A stretch of DNA of 64,000 nucleotides from Umezawaea sp049997955 (GTDB lineage: Bacteria; Actinomycetota; Actinomycetes; Mycobacteriales; Pseudonocardiaceae), in the NCBI GenBank assembly GCA_049997955.1, contig JAEBDY010000005.1:434001-498000 (forward strand). Direction: 5' to 3'. The notes under the pieces are model-generated. The model saw only the letters and a program-made list of their open reading frames with translations. It was not told where the DNA came from and did not search any database. Positions 1 through 8,469 of this stretch are shown one piece after another (the stretch's first letter is position 1; every line of letters begins with the position of its first letter). The position numbers and the translations under genes are program-made.

Positions 1-1
1 C

Positions 2-2377
2 GCCGTCTACGACGCGCTGCGCGGAGCGCCGATCACGGCGGTGCGCGACGGGATCGTCGCGGTCGAGGCCAGCGCTCCCGGTGGCATGGCGCCCTCGGTG
101 GTCGAGGAGGTGGGGAAGCGCACCGGCCTGCCCACCACCACGATGCTCGTGGTCAGCGCCAGCCGGGTCGACGACGACGGCACCACCACGCCGATGCTCG
201 TGTTCGGCGTCGACCCGACGCTGGGCAACTTCGTCGACGACGACCTCGCGCGGCAGACCCGCGAGACGCCGCTCGGCCCCGACGAGGTCTACCTGGCCGC
301 CGCGTGGGCCGACCAGCGCGGCATCAAGGCGGGCGACTCGATCCGGGTCGGCGGCACGACCGACGTGCGCACCTGGAAGGTGGCCGCCATCCTCCGGGGC
401 GAGGTCGCCAACCGAGGCTCGGTGATCGTCGCGCCGCGGCTCGTCGTGGCGGAGGCGTTCGGGCGCGGCACGTTCACCGACGCGGTCCTGATCGACCAGC
501 AGGACCACGACCGGGCACGGGTGGTCGCCGACGCCACAGCCGCCGTCGACGGCTCCGGAGCGGTGAAGGACCCCCAGGACCTGCTGTCGGGCTACCGCAA
601 GTCGTTCCAGACCTTCCTGACCATCCTCAGCATGTTCGCCCTCATCGCCGTGCTCACCGCCGGCGTCGTGCTGTTCCTGACCTGGCGGCTGGCGCTGGAC
701 GACGCGCGCCCGGCGCTGGCGCGGATGCGCCTGACCGGGGTGCGAACATCGCACCTGATGGTCGGCTCGGCCGCGGTGATGGTGCCGATCCTGCTGGTGA
801 GCTACGTGATCGGCGTCGTGCTCGGCGTGGTGGTCGGGGGCAACCTGGGGTCGTTCACCCGGCAGATCACCGACCTGAGCCAGCAGGCCGTCACGCCGGG
901 CACGCCGTGGGAGCTGCCCGCGCTGGGCGCGCTGCTGGCCGCGGTGCTCATGTTCCTCGCGGCGTGGGTGTCCGGCGTGCGGCGCTTCACCAAGGTGGAG
1001 GCGATCGAGGCGGTGTCCGGCCGTGGCGAGGTCGCCGTGCTGCCTGGCGGTGTGCGCAAGCCGTTCCTCATCGGTGCCGCGCTCCTGGCCGTCGGCGTGC
1101 TGGTCGTGCTGGTCGGCCCCCCGGTCGTGCAGTCGGTGGGCCTGGTGCCGCTGCTGGGCGGCGCGGCGCTGCTCAGCGTCGTGCTGCCGGTCGTGATCGG
1201 GCTGGGCTTGCGCAAGGGCGACCCCGGTCCGGTGCGGTTGGCCGTGAGCAGGCAGCTGCAACTGGGGTGGCGGCGCAACGCGGCGCTGTGCGTGACCTTC
1301 ACGGTGTCCGTGGTGTCCGCTGTCGCCATGGCCGGTGTCGCGGGCAGCATCAAGCACGAGGTGGCCGCGTCGGTCGAGCGGTGGACACCGGGCGACCTCT
1401 ACGTCCAGGCCGCACCGCTGGGCACCAACCTGCGCAACGAGACCCTGCCGAAGGAACTGGAGCAGAACCTGCGGGCGGTGGACGGGGTCGAGGCGGTCAC
1501 CACCTTCTCGTTCACCTACCTCGAGCTCGACGGGCGCCGGGTCCAGGTGTGGAGTTGGGGTCGGTCGGACCTGGACCGCCTCTCGCGCCTCACCGTCACC
1601 GAAGGCCCTCCGGACGTCCTGAACCAGTTGGACGACGATGACATCGCGGTGTCGGTGAACTACGCGGACGCGCAGGGCGTGTCGGCGGGCGACACGCTGG
1701 ACGTGCCGCTGCCCACCGGCCACCGGCAGGTGAAGATCAAGGCGGTGGTCGACGACTCGGCCTCCGACGGCGGGATGCTGATCGCCAGTCCCGAGCTGTA
1801 CGCGGAGATGACCGGTTCGACCCAGGTGTACGCGTTCTTCGTCGGCATCAGCGGCTCGTCCGACAAGTCCGTGGTGCGCGACGACCTGGCCGCCGTCGTC
1901 GAGGGCGCCCACCCGAGGTCGCGGGTCGTGACCCAGCAGACCCTGCGCGACACGGTCGCGAATATCACCGCGCGACTGGTCAGCGCGTTCGAGGTGTTCG
2001 CCTGGGTGATGTTCGTGCTAGCGGTGCTGATCGGCGCGGCGACCCTGGCGTCCGGTCTGGTGGAACGCAGGCGCGCCACCGCGTTGCTGCGCTTGAGCGG
2101 TGCCACGGCGAAGGACGTGCGCACCCAGTTGATGGTGGAGGTGGTGTTGATCGCGGCCGGGTCGGTGGCGGTGTCGCTGCCGGTGGGCTGGCTGGCGATC
2201 GTGGCGCTGCTGGACGCGCAGGCGGTGCAGAGCGGCATCAGGCCACCGGTGGAGATCCCGGTGCTGCTCAGCGCTCTGAGCCTGCCGCTGGTGGTCGCGT
2301 GCATGCTGCTGGCGCTGCTGATCGCCAACCCCGGCAGGGCCAACACCCCGCTGCGGGACCTGCTGGCGCAGGACTGA
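2..2377 (+). CDS. FtsX-like ABC transporter permease (5' end outside window)
   Basis: Integral membrane permease of the MacB/FtsX type, expected to act with a separate ATPase in export or lipoprotein-type transport. The frame is open from the first bases of the window, so the true start lies upstream and about 791 residues are visible. Hydrophobic segments cluster after an extracytoplasmic domain (about residues 200-310), then around 340-390, and near the C-terminus (about 665-780), the usual two FtsX units separated by large periplasm-like domains. The segment GLVERRRATALLRLSGATA is typical of the cytoplasmic loop of FtsX domains. Substrate cannot be inferred. No partner ATPase is visible because upstream sequence is missing. 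Confidence 0.88.
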   Translation, partial: AVYDALRGAPITAVRDGIVAVEASAPGGMAPSVVEEVGKRTGLPTTTMLVVSASRVDDDGTTTPMLVFGVDPTLGNFVDDDLARQTRETPLGPDEVYLAAAWADQRGIKAGDSIRVGGTTDVRTWKVAAILRGEVANRGSVIVAPRLVVAEAFGRGTFTDAVLIDQQDHDRARVVADATAAVDGSGAVKDPQDLLSGYRKSFQTFLTILSMFALIAVLTAGVVLFLTWRLALDDARPALARMRLTGVRTSHLMVGSAAVMVPILLVSYVIGVVLGVVVGGNLGSFTRQITDLSQQAVTPGTPWELPALGALLAAVLMFLAAWVSGVRRFTKVEAIEAVSGRGEVAVLPGGVRKPFLIGAALLAVGVLVVLVGPPVVQSVGLVPLLGGAALLSVVLPVVIGLGLRKGDPGPVRLAVSRQLQLGWRRNAALCVTFTVSVVSAVAMAGVAGSIKHEVAASVERWTPGDLYVQAAPLGTNLRNETLPKELEQNLRAVDGVEAVTTFSFTYLELDGRRVQVWSWGRSDLDRLSRLTVTEGPPDVLNQLDDDDIAVSVNYADAQGVSAGDTLDVPLPTGHRQVKIKAVVDDSASDGGMLIASPELYAEMTGSTQVYAFFVGISGSSDKSVVRDDLAAVVEGAHPRSRVVTQQTLRDTVANITARLVSAFEVFAWVMFVLAVLIGAATLASGLVERRRATALLRLSGATAKDVRTQLMVEVVLIAAGSVAVSLPVGWLAIVALLDAQAVQSGIRPPVEIPVLLSALSLPLVVACMLLALLIANPGRANTPLRDLLAQD

Positions 2378-2631
2378 GTCTGACAGCGCGCGAGGTGGCC
2401 TGCCGTTCCGTGCGTGTCGATCGATCGTTCAGACGACGGTGGTCGTCGTGTCGGACCACACCACGAGGCTGCGGCCGGGTTGGGTTGGCCGCTCAGCCAG
2501 GACGCGGCGTCGCGGTCGAGGGCATAAGCGGTTGTGGCGTCGATGTTGGCCCAGTTCAACGACGCGGTCACGACCGTGACGGACGCGATGGCGGTGGGTG
2601 GGCGACCGGTGCGGCGGGGATAGAGCCAGCC

Positions 2632-3810
2632 TGTGCCGCTCGAAAAGCTGTCGCCGCTGGTAGAGCGAGGGGTGTCACTGTGTTGGGAGCATGTCCTGGT
2701 GATCGTGTCCCTGCTCTACAAGGTGACCAGGAAGCTGCTGTCCGTCCCGTCGGTGGTGCTGCGCAGCGAGGCGGCCAAGGATGCCGAACTGCTCGTGCTG
2801 CGGCACGAGAACGCAATACTTCGACGGCAGTTGACGGGTCCGACCCGGTACGAACCCGCTGACCGGCTCTGGTTCGCCGCCTTGTCCGGGTTGGTGGATC
2901 GTCGCCATTGGCGGGAGGTCTTCCCGGTCACGCCGGGCACCCTGCTCGCCTGGCACCGCAGGTTCATCGCCCGCAAGTAGGACCACACCGCACATCGACG
3001 CACCGGACGTCCACCGACACAAACAACGATCAAGACACTCGTAGTGCGACTCGCCAACGACAACCCCCGGTGGGGACACCGCCGCATCCACGGCGAACTA
3101 GCCAGGCTCGGCCACCACATCGCCCCCTCAACGGTCTGGCAAATCCTGCACGACGCGGGCATCGACCCGGCACCACGCCGCACCGGCCCGACCTGGCGGG
3201 AATTCCTCACCGCCCAGGCCGAAAACATCATCGCCGCGGACTTCCTGCACCTCGACACCGTGCTCGGCACACGCCTCTATGCCCTGGCCTTTCTCGAACA
3301 CGGCACCCGACGCCTGCACATCACCGGCGTCACCGCCCATCCCACCCAGGCATGGACAGCGCAGCAGACCAGGAACCTCGCCGCAGACCTCGGCACCCGC
3401 ATCGAGTCCCTGCGATTCCTGCTCCGCGACCGCGACGCCAAGTACGGCCCGACCTTCGACACCGTCTTCCACGCCAACGACCTGCGCGTCATCACCAGCG
3501 CGCCACGGGCGCCCCGGATGAATGCCCACTGCGAACGAGTCATCGGCACCCTCCGACGCGAACTCCTCGACCACATCCTGATCCTGGACGAGGGTCACGC
3601 ACGACAAGTCCTGAAAACCTACGAGGAGCACTGCAACCACCACAGAGCACACCAAGCCCGCGATCAGCTACCACCTGCGGACCAACAACACCCCGCCGCA
3701 GTACACGACCCCGACACCCGCAGAGTGCTCCGCACCCGCATCCTCGGCGGACTCATCAACGAGTACAGGCATACCGCTTGACCAGCAGCGACGACTTTCC
3801 GAGCGGCACA
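2632..3810 (+). mobile_element. IS element with rve-type DDE transposase and 30-bp terminal inverted repeats
   Basis: The left end begins TGTGCCGCTCG at 2632 and the right end (reverse complement read from 3810) begins TGTGCCGCTCG too. The two 30-bp ends (2632-2661 and 3781-3810) agree at 26 positions and have TG...CA termini, as in the IS3/IS481 group. Length is 1179 bp with a single transposase frame. The right inverted repeat overlaps the last base of the transposase stop codon. No convincing target duplication is seen at the ends. The single frame favours an IS481-like or related actinobacterial rve group over a two-frame IS3. Confidence 0.75.
2699..3781 (+). pseudogene. Integrase-core transposase interrupted by one in-frame TAG
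   Basis: One continuous frame encodes an N-terminal helical region (AELLVLRHENAILRRQL) and an rve catalytic core. The two halves are separated only by TAG at 2978-2980, where relatives of this family have Trp (ARK-W-D), so a TGG to TAG change explains it. Both halves are in the same frame, so this is not a frameshift. Catalytic candidates are Asp in AADFLHLDTV, Asp in LLRDRDAKYG and Glu in NAHCERVIGTL. The start GTG at 2699 is preferred for its GGGAG upstream; a GTG inside the inverted repeat at 2633 is less likely. Without amber readthrough the transposase is dead. Confidence 0.8.
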
Positions 3811-3876
3811 CGATGGGAGCGTGGTGATGCTGACCTCTACCCCGAAAAAGTGATCAAGGGTGTGTGGTCAAGATCG

Positions 3877-3898
3877 TTTGCTCCCAATTTGCTCCCAA
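3877..3898. repeat. Tandem 11-bp repeat next to the tRNA-Val(GAC) 3' flank
   Basis: TTTGCTCCCAA occurs twice back to back, about 60 bp beyond the 3' end of tRNA-Val(GAC). Read on the minus strand it translates as the tail of a short frame, GANWEQT. The paired short repeat beside a tRNA 3' end resembles the arrangement next to the real integrase at 7251-7271, so it may be a relic of an integrated element. This is inference only. Confidence 0.35.
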
Positions 3899-3960
3899 AC
3901 GCCAGAAAAGCCGATCAGCGATGATCGCTAACCGGCTTCCTGACCTGCAAATATAACTTG

Positions 3961-4032
<72 letters not shown>

Positions 4033-4033
4033 G

Positions 4034-4105
4034 AGGCGGAGACGGGAATCGAACCCGTGTACAGGGCTTTGCAGGCCCTTGCCTAAGCCACTCGGCCACT
4101 CCGCC
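4034..4105 (-). tRNA. tRNA-Cys (anticodon GCA)
   Basis: A 72-nt minus-strand cloverleaf with acceptor GGCGGAG/CTCCGCC and anticodon loop containing GCA, flanked by the stem GGGCC/AGCCC with a mismatch or extended loop. The T-arm is ACGGG-TTCGATT-CCCGT. It sits one base from tRNA-Val and 56 bp from tRNA-Gly, consistent with one transcript. Confidence 0.95.
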
Positions 4106-4161
4106 ATTGTCCTGAAGGCTAGCATCAAGACTTTGGCCTGAGCCCAAGGGGCCCTCTGCCG

Positions 4162-4234
4162 AGCGGACGACGAGATTCGAACTCGCGACCCTCACCTTGG
4201 CAAGGTGATGCGCTACCAGCTGCGCCACGTCCGC
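4162..4234 (-). tRNA. tRNA-Gly (anticodon GCC)
   Basis: A 73-nt minus-strand cloverleaf with acceptor GCGGACG/CGTCCGC, anticodon stem CACCT/AGGTG with GCC in the loop and T-arm GCGAG-TTCGAAT-CTCGT. This is the first gene of the Gly-Cys-Val cluster. The Gly-Cys-Val order is common in actinomycetes. Confidence 0.95.
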
Positions 4235-4346
4235 ACCGCTCCGCGAAATTCTGGAACCTTTTGCCCTTTTGGGGCTTGTTGTTCCGGTCTTCCGTGGTGC
4301 TGAGGGAACTTTATTACACACAAGGCATCAGGATCAAATCGGGGTA

Positions 4347-4384
4347 CCCGTAAAGCCGTTACGGGCCCCCGACCTCGGGTTTTT
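4347..4384. terminator. Two adjacent stem-loops between ssgB and the tRNA cluster
   Basis: CCCGTAA-AGCCG-TTACGGG (4347-4365) is followed by CCCGA-CC-TCGGG (4368-4379) and TTTTT on the plus strand. They lie directly after the ssgB stop, so they probably separate ssgB from the tRNA operon. The T-run is on the plus strand, so orientation is ambiguous. Confidence 0.45.
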
Positions 4385-4809
4385 CAGGTCAGGTCGTTGG
4401 AGATGAGGTGGGTCAGGGCCTCGTCGACGTTGACCCACAGGTGCTCGTTGCCGGGCACCACGACGTCGTAGGTGCGGTCGAGGAAGTCGGCCAACTCCTG
4501 GGCGGAGGCTTCGAACATGGCGTGCCCCGACGGGGAGCTGAGTTCGATCACCACCACTTCGGGGTCGTCCGCGGCGGGCCTTATGCGGACGTCGCCGTCC
4601 CCCGCGTCGGCGATGAGGCCGTCGGCGAGGAGGTCGCGGGCGTAGACCCACTCGACCCAGCCGGCTCGGCCGGTTCGGAACGCGGCCACCACCGCGTACG
4701 GGTCCTTGGTGTCGTATCGGAGTTCAACCTGCACCGGAACGGCCGGGGTGCGTGGCGCCAGCAGGTCGAAGACCGCTGTCGAACGGAGCGTGACGTGATC
4801 GTTGCGCAT
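4384..4809 (-). CDS. ssgB: SsgA/SsgB-family sporulation and cell-division regulator
   Basis: A 141-residue SsgA-like protein (SALP family), found in morphologically complex actinomycetes. SsgB recruits FtsZ to future septum sites during sporulation-specific division in Streptomyces. Features are the conserved start MRNDHVTLRSTAVFDLL, the PVQVELRYDTKDPYAV strand region and LSSPSGHAMFEASA. Length is normal for the family. It is divergently transcribed from the sigma factor gene, with about 220 bp between them. SsgB is the closest match by memory, but in non-Streptomyces genera SALP orthology is loose, so the symbol is tentative. Confidence 0.9.
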   Translation of the reverse strand: MRNDHVTLRSTAVFDLLAPRTPAVPVQVELRYDTKDPYAVVAAFRTGRAGWVEWVYARDLLADGLIADAGDGDVRIRPAADDPEVVVIELSSPSGHAMFEASAQELADFLDRTYDVVVPGNEHLWVNVDEALTHLISNDLT

Positions 4810-5028
4810 CGTCGTTACCTTTTCTCCCTTCCCGGTCCAGGAAACGACCGAGCACCCATCTTGTGACGTCTATGTGATGGAAAACGTATGGGGAGCCAGT
4901 TCGGATCACCCGATCGTGGCATCCACGCTCCGTTCTGCAACTTGATCGCTGCGTTCCGTGGCCGCTCGGTGGTCGGCACCACCCATCTTGCTGGGTTTAA
5001 CCTGAACCTGGTACCGGCTGTTGTGCGA

Positions 5029-5748
5029 ATGTTGGACGTGAGGACCTCTCTGGTGGCTGACTCGCCTGCTCCACCGCCGCAACCGATGCCCGCCGACCCC
5101 AGGTCGGCGGACGTCGGAGGCCGCGATGGCCGACCCACCGACCCCGAACTGGTCACACGACTGGCGCAGGGTGATCGGACCGCGTTCGGCGAGCTGTACG
5201 ACCGCTACGGGAAGCCCGCCTACTCGCTGGCCAGGCGCATCTGCGTCGACCCCGACCTGGCGGAGGACATCGTCCAGGAGGCGTTCCTCGCGCTGTGGCG
5301 CAACCCGAGCCGCTTCGACGCGTCCCGTGGTGGGTTCGGCACGTGGCTGATGACGGTGGTGCACCACCGGGCCGTCGACGCCGTCCGCAAGGAGAACACG
5401 CAGCGCCGGCGGAATGTTCCGCTGACCGACGAGCTCTCCGAGCGCAACGTGCCGCCCGCTCCCGGCTCGGACCTGGAGGCGCTGAACAGCGTCGTCGGGG
5501 CCGAGGTGCGGGAGGCGCTGAAGAAGTTGCCGGAGGACCAGCGGCAGGTCATCGCCCTGGCCTACCTGGGGGGATACACGCAGATAGAGGTGGCGAAGCT
5601 GACCGGCGTGCCACTGGGCACGGTGAAGTCGCGCACGTTCGCGGCCATACGCAGGCTCCGGGGCACGCTCTCGGCGGTCTGGACAGCGGAGACGGGTGGA
5701 GCACCGGACCTCGCCACGCCGAACAACACCAAGGGAGCGCACCGGTGA
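5029..5748 (+). CDS. ECF-type RNA polymerase sigma factor (SigK-like)
   Basis: A sigma-70 family factor of about 239 residues. Region 2 contains FGELYDRYGKPAYSLARRI and the core-binding segment EDIVQEAFLALWR; region 4 contains LPEDQRQVIALAYLGGYTQ and the recognition helix GVPLGTVKSR. An upstream in-frame ATG (4888) exists, but the ATG at 5029 gives a normal N-terminus; a GTG at 5038 is an alternative. The stop overlaps the GTG of the next gene (GTGA), so the two are translationally coupled. Partnering with an RskA-type anti-sigma factor places it with SigK-like (ECF19) pairs, which usually autoregulate. Confidence 0.9.
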   Translation: MLDVRTSLVADSPAPPPQPMPADPRSADVGGRDGRPTDPELVTRLAQGDRTAFGELYDRYGKPAYSLARRICVDPDLAEDIVQEAFLALWRNPSRFDASRGGFGTWLMTVVHHRAVDAVRKENTQRRRNVPLTDELSERNVPPAPGSDLEALNSVVGAEVREALKKLPEDQRQVIALAYLGGYTQIEVAKLTGVPLGTVKSRTFAAIRRLRGTLSAVWTAETGGAPDLATPNNTKGAHR

Positions 5749-6563
5749 GCGGGGACCGGAAGACCGAGTGGTGCGACCAGGAGGAACTGGCCGTCGGATG
5801 GGCCATGCACGCCTTGGAGCCGGACGAGGAAGCGCAGTTGCGCTCCCACCTGCCGGGGTGCGAGATGTGCAGGCGAACGGTGCGGAACACCGAAGCGGTC
5901 ACGGCCGCGATCGGGGGCTCGGTCGACCAGCACGACCCGCCCGCCCGGCTGAGGACCCGCCTCATGGAGGCGATCGAGCACACGCCGCAGGAGCAGCCCG
6001 CGCCGGTCGTCGTCAAAGTGCCGGACCGCCAGGAAGTGGCGGAACCGGTCTCGCTCGACTCCAGGCGGCGCCTCAAGGCCAAGCGGGCGCGCGTTCTGCT
6101 CGCGGCAGCGGCTGTGATCCTCGTCGCAGTTGTCACGGGGGTGGTGGGACAGCAGTTCGGCAGCCTTTCCGACCAGGTCGCCGCGCAGAAGTCCCGAACG
6201 GACCAACTGGAACACACGTTCAGGCTGGCCACGGATCCCCTCACGGCCAGGGCCGTGCTCCGCACACCGGACGGGACCCCCATGGCGGTCCTTCTTTCGA
6301 GTGACAACGACGCCGCCGTGGTGTCCGAGGAAATGCCCACGAACGACGCGGCCGCGCAGACCTACGTGGTGTGGGGCACCAGTGGTAACAGTCCGGTCGC
6401 GCTTGCGACGTTCGACGTGGTGCCCGGCTCGCCGGACATCATGCTGAAGTGGAACAAGGACGCGCACGCCCACGCGGGGTTCGCGATCTCGCTGGAACCG
6501 GGTAGGGCGGCGCCCGCTGCCCCCTCCGTCGTTCTGGCGGCGGGCCAGGTGGCGACGTCCTGA
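5745..6563 (+). CDS. RskA-type membrane anti-sigma factor
   Basis: A 272-residue single-pass membrane protein that should sequester the upstream sigma factor. The N-terminal zinc-binding anti-sigma domain shows HLPGCEMC (HxxxCxxC). One membrane helix follows at about residues 108-128 (VLLAAAAVILVAVVTGVVG), then an extracytoplasmic RskA C-terminal domain ending near ISLEPGRAAPAAPSV. The start GTG overlaps the sigma stop by four bases. By analogy with RskA, release of the sigma factor would follow regulated proteolysis. Confidence 0.9.
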   Translation: MSGDRKTEWCDQEELAVGWAMHALEPDEEAQLRSHLPGCEMCRRTVRNTEAVTAAIGGSVDQHDPPARLRTRLMEAIEHTPQEQPAPVVVKVPDRQEVAEPVSLDSRRRLKAKRARVLLAAAAVILVAVVTGVVGQQFGSLSDQVAAQKSRTDQLEHTFRLATDPLTARAVLRTPDGTPMAVLLSSDNDAAVVSEEMPTNDAAAQTYVVWGTSGNSPVALATFDVVPGSPDIMLKWNKDAHAHAGFAISLEPGRAAPAAPSVVLAAGQVATS

Positions 6564-6586
6564 CCTAAAACGGGAAGATCAGGATC

Positions 6587-7042
6587 ATGACGACCGACCA
6601 GCACGACGACACCACGCCCGAGACCGAGCGCGGTGGGCACAAGCACGGGCACGGGCCGCGGCACTGGTTCCACCGCAACCCCGCCCTCAACCTCGCCTAC
6701 CGCATCGGCGTGGGCGTGGTGGGTGGCATCGTGCTGGTCGCGGGCGTCCTGATGATCCCGTACCCCGGCCCCGGTTGGCTGGTCGTGTTCGCCGGGCTCG
6801 CCATCCTCGCCACCGAGTTCGAGTGGGCGGGCAAGGTCCTCAAGTTCGCCAAGCGCTACTACGACATGTGGGTCGACTGGCTCAAGCGCCAATCGCTCTT
6901 CGTGAAGTTCCTCGTCCTCGCGGCCACCGGCCTGGTCGTCCTCGTCACCCTCTGGCTGTTCGGGGCGTTGGCGCTGGTAGGCGGCTGGCTCGGCATTGAC
7001 GAACCGTGGTTGGACAGCCCGATTTTTGGGTCCAGGGGTTGA
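6587..7042 (+). CDS. PGPGW-motif transmembrane protein (TIGR02611 family)
   Basis: A 151-residue membrane protein. The His-rich N-terminus (HKHGHGPRHWFHRN) is followed by two to three membrane segments. The family signature YPGPGWLVVFAGLAILATEF sits at about residues 62-81. A final hydrophobic stretch is FLVLAATGLVVLVTLWLFG. It starts 24 bp after the anti-sigma gene and may be cotranscribed with it. Molecular function of the family is unknown. Confidence 0.85.
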   Translation: MTTDQHDDTTPETERGGHKHGHGPRHWFHRNPALNLAYRIGVGVVGGIVLVAGVLMIPYPGPGWLVVFAGLAILATEFEWAGKVLKFAKRYYDMWVDWLKRQSLFVKFLVLAATGLVVLVTLWLFGALALVGGWLGIDEPWLDSPIFGSRG

Positions 7043-7094
7043 TGTTGTAAGCTATGACCACACCGCGAGAGCGGGGTGCAACACAACTGAAGAT

Positions 7095-7167
7095 GGGCGT
7101 TTAGCTCAGCGGGAGAGCGTTCCGTTCACACCGGAAAGGTCACTGGTTCGATCCCAGTATCGCCCAT
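7095..7167 (+). tRNA. tRNA-Val (anticodon CAC), integration target of the island
   Basis: Acceptor GGGCGTT/ATCGCCC, D-arm GCTCAGCGGGAGAGC, anticodon stem TTCCG/CGGAA with CAC, T-arm ACTGG-TTCGATC-CCAGT. The anticodon reads GUG valine codons. The sixth acceptor pair is a U-U mismatch, unusual but present in both att copies at the 3' side. The 3' part from base 7122 is duplicated at 19027, so this copy is the functional gene restored by integration. Confidence 0.94.
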
Positions 7168-7214
7168 AGCAACCGAGAAGTCCCTGACCTGCATGGTCAG
7201 GGACTTCTCGGTTT
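7122..7214. repeat. attL: tRNA 3' end plus terminator, direct repeat copy 1
   Basis: Bases 7122-7189 are identical to 19027-19094 (68 bp). After a one-base indel in the terminator loop, 7190-7214 equals 19096-19120 (25 bp). The repeat starts inside the anticodon arm of tRNA-Val and runs past the discriminator base through the hairpin, so integration restores both a complete tRNA and its terminator. Confidence 0.93.
7173..7211 (+). terminator. Rho-independent terminator of tRNA-Val(CAC)
   Basis: A perfect 17-bp stem (CCGAGAAGTCCCTGACC / GGTCAGGGACTTCTCGG) with loop TGCAT, followed by TTTT. It lies five bases after the tRNA discriminator and is part of the att repeat. Confidence 0.92.
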
Positions 7215-7250
7215 TCTGGCGCAGCACAAAACCGTCCGGAACAGGGCGTC

Positions 7251-7271
7251 GGTGCTCAAAGTGGTGCTCAA
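7251..7271. repeat. Paired 9-bp repeat GGTGCTCAA between attL and the integrase
   Basis: GGTGCTCAA occurs at 7251-7259 and 7263-7271, 12 bp apart, in the short gap between the attachment site and the integrase stop. The position and one-turn spacing suit arm-type integrase or excisionase binding sites. No binding data are implied. Confidence 0.4.
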
Positions 7272-7287
7272 CCCGTACCCCTACGGG

Positions 7288-8469
7288 TCAGTACTCACCT
7301 TCTTCGGAACGCGGAAGGAATAGACCACCGATGTCCTCCGCCGCTTGTTTGTCGAGATCCGGCACGTCGGCCGAGTACACGTCCAGGGTGAATGCCACGG
7401 TGGCGTGCCCAAGCCGAGTGCTGACAATCTTCGGGTGAACGCCCGACCTCAGGGCGATTGTCGCGTAGCTGTGGCGCAGGTCGTGCAACTTGATCAGCGG
7501 CAGTCCAGCGGAGTCGACCAGCTTGTTGAACTGCTCGGTAATCGTGTCCGGGTAGATCGGCCGACCATCCTCCCAGCAGAACACCAACCCGTGGTCCTGG
7601 TAGCCACTGCCCCAGTCCGCCTGTTCTTGTTCGAGTTGCCGCAGGTGCAACGTGAGCGTGGCGACGGTGTAGCGGTCCAGGGCAAGCTGACGGCGGCTGC
7701 GCGCGCTTTTACCTCCACCGGTATTGACCTTGCTCCCGGCAAGAACCCGCGTCGTGGTCATGCGAACCGTGGCGCTGTCGAGGTCCAGGCTGTCCCGGCG
7801 TAGGCCTCCGAGTTCGGACCTTCGCATCCCGGTCGACGCGGCGAGGACCCACAGCCCGTACAGGCGGTGTGAACGGGCCGCTTCCAGGAACCTGGTCAAC
7901 TGCTCCGGCGTCCACGTCCTGTGCGGTTTGCGGACCACTGTCGGCGGCTTGACCGCTGCGGTCGGGCTGACGCTCAGGTACTTCCACACCACCGCGGTTG
8001 TCATCGCCGAACTCAGCATGATGTGCACGGTCTTGACCGTCTTCGGTGCCAGGCCGGACTTCTGCGGCTCGGGAATCCGCCCTGCTTCGTACCGCCGCAC
8101 AGCTCTGCGAGCGCCCGCGTAGGAAACCCCGACCTTGTCCGCGATCTCCCGCGGGCGAATCTGCTGCTTGGCGTCGACCGCGGACTTCCACAGCTGGTAC
8201 ATCTCCCAGTTTGTGTCGCGACCGCTTCGCCCGCTGGTCAGCAAGTGCTCGTACAGAGCTGCGATCGCCGCCGGGCCGATGTCCTGCATGGGTCGACCAC
8301 CGATCCACGGCAGCACGTACAACCGGGCGTCGCGCTCGTAGTTGGATGCCGTGGTCGGCTCGGTGGTGGTGCGGACGTAGGGGAACCAGGCCTCGAAGAA
8401 GTCGGCCACGGTGGCGCGGGACGGCTTGACGTACGTGTGGTTCGTCAGCGCTGACTTGGCTTCCGCCAT
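7288..8469 (-). CDS. int: Tyrosine site-specific integrase (N-terminal 55 codons cut off by a stop)
   Basis: A phage/AICE-type tyrosine recombinase that would integrate the island at tRNA-Val. The SAM-like core-binding domain (ADFFEAWFPYVR) is followed by the catalytic domain with TGMRRSELGGL, HDLRHSYATIA, LGHATVAFTLDVYS (catalytic Tyr in VYS). An unusual insertion (NWEMYQLWKSAVDAKQQIR to GARRAVRRYE) with a helix-turn-helix look interrupts the core-binding domain. The frame extends upstream without a shift to an ATG at 8634 that overlaps the excisionase stop, but codon 18 is TAA (8583-8581). ATG 8469 is the first usable internal start. The lost part would be the arm-binding region. Confidence 0.85.
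   Translation of the reverse strand: MAEAKSALTNHTYVKPSRATVADFFEAWFPYVRTTTEPTTASNYERDARLYVLPWIGGRPMQDIGPAAIAALYEHLLTSGRSGRDTNWEMYQLWKSAVDAKQQIRPREIADKVGVSYAGARRAVRRYEAGRIPEPQKSGLAPKTVKTVHIMLSSAMTTAVVWKYLSVSPTAAVKPPTVVRKPHRTWTPEQLTRFLEAARSHRLYGLWVLAASTGMRRSELGGLRRDSLDLDSATVRMTTTRVLAGSKVNTGGGKSARSRRQLALDRYTVATLTLHLRQLEQEQADWGSGYQDHGLVFCWEDGRPIYPDTITEQFNKLVDSAGLPLIKLHDLRHSYATIALRSGVHPKIVSTRLGHATVAFTLDVYSADVPDLDKQAAEDIGGLFLPRSEEGEY

Noticed and set aside
1660..2571. Long minus-strand frame overlapping the FtsX gene, with NWANIDATTAYALDRD at its start
   Set aside because: Its bulk is the shadow of the permease gene; the first ~60 codons (2380-2571) might be a gene remnant but match nothing I recognise.
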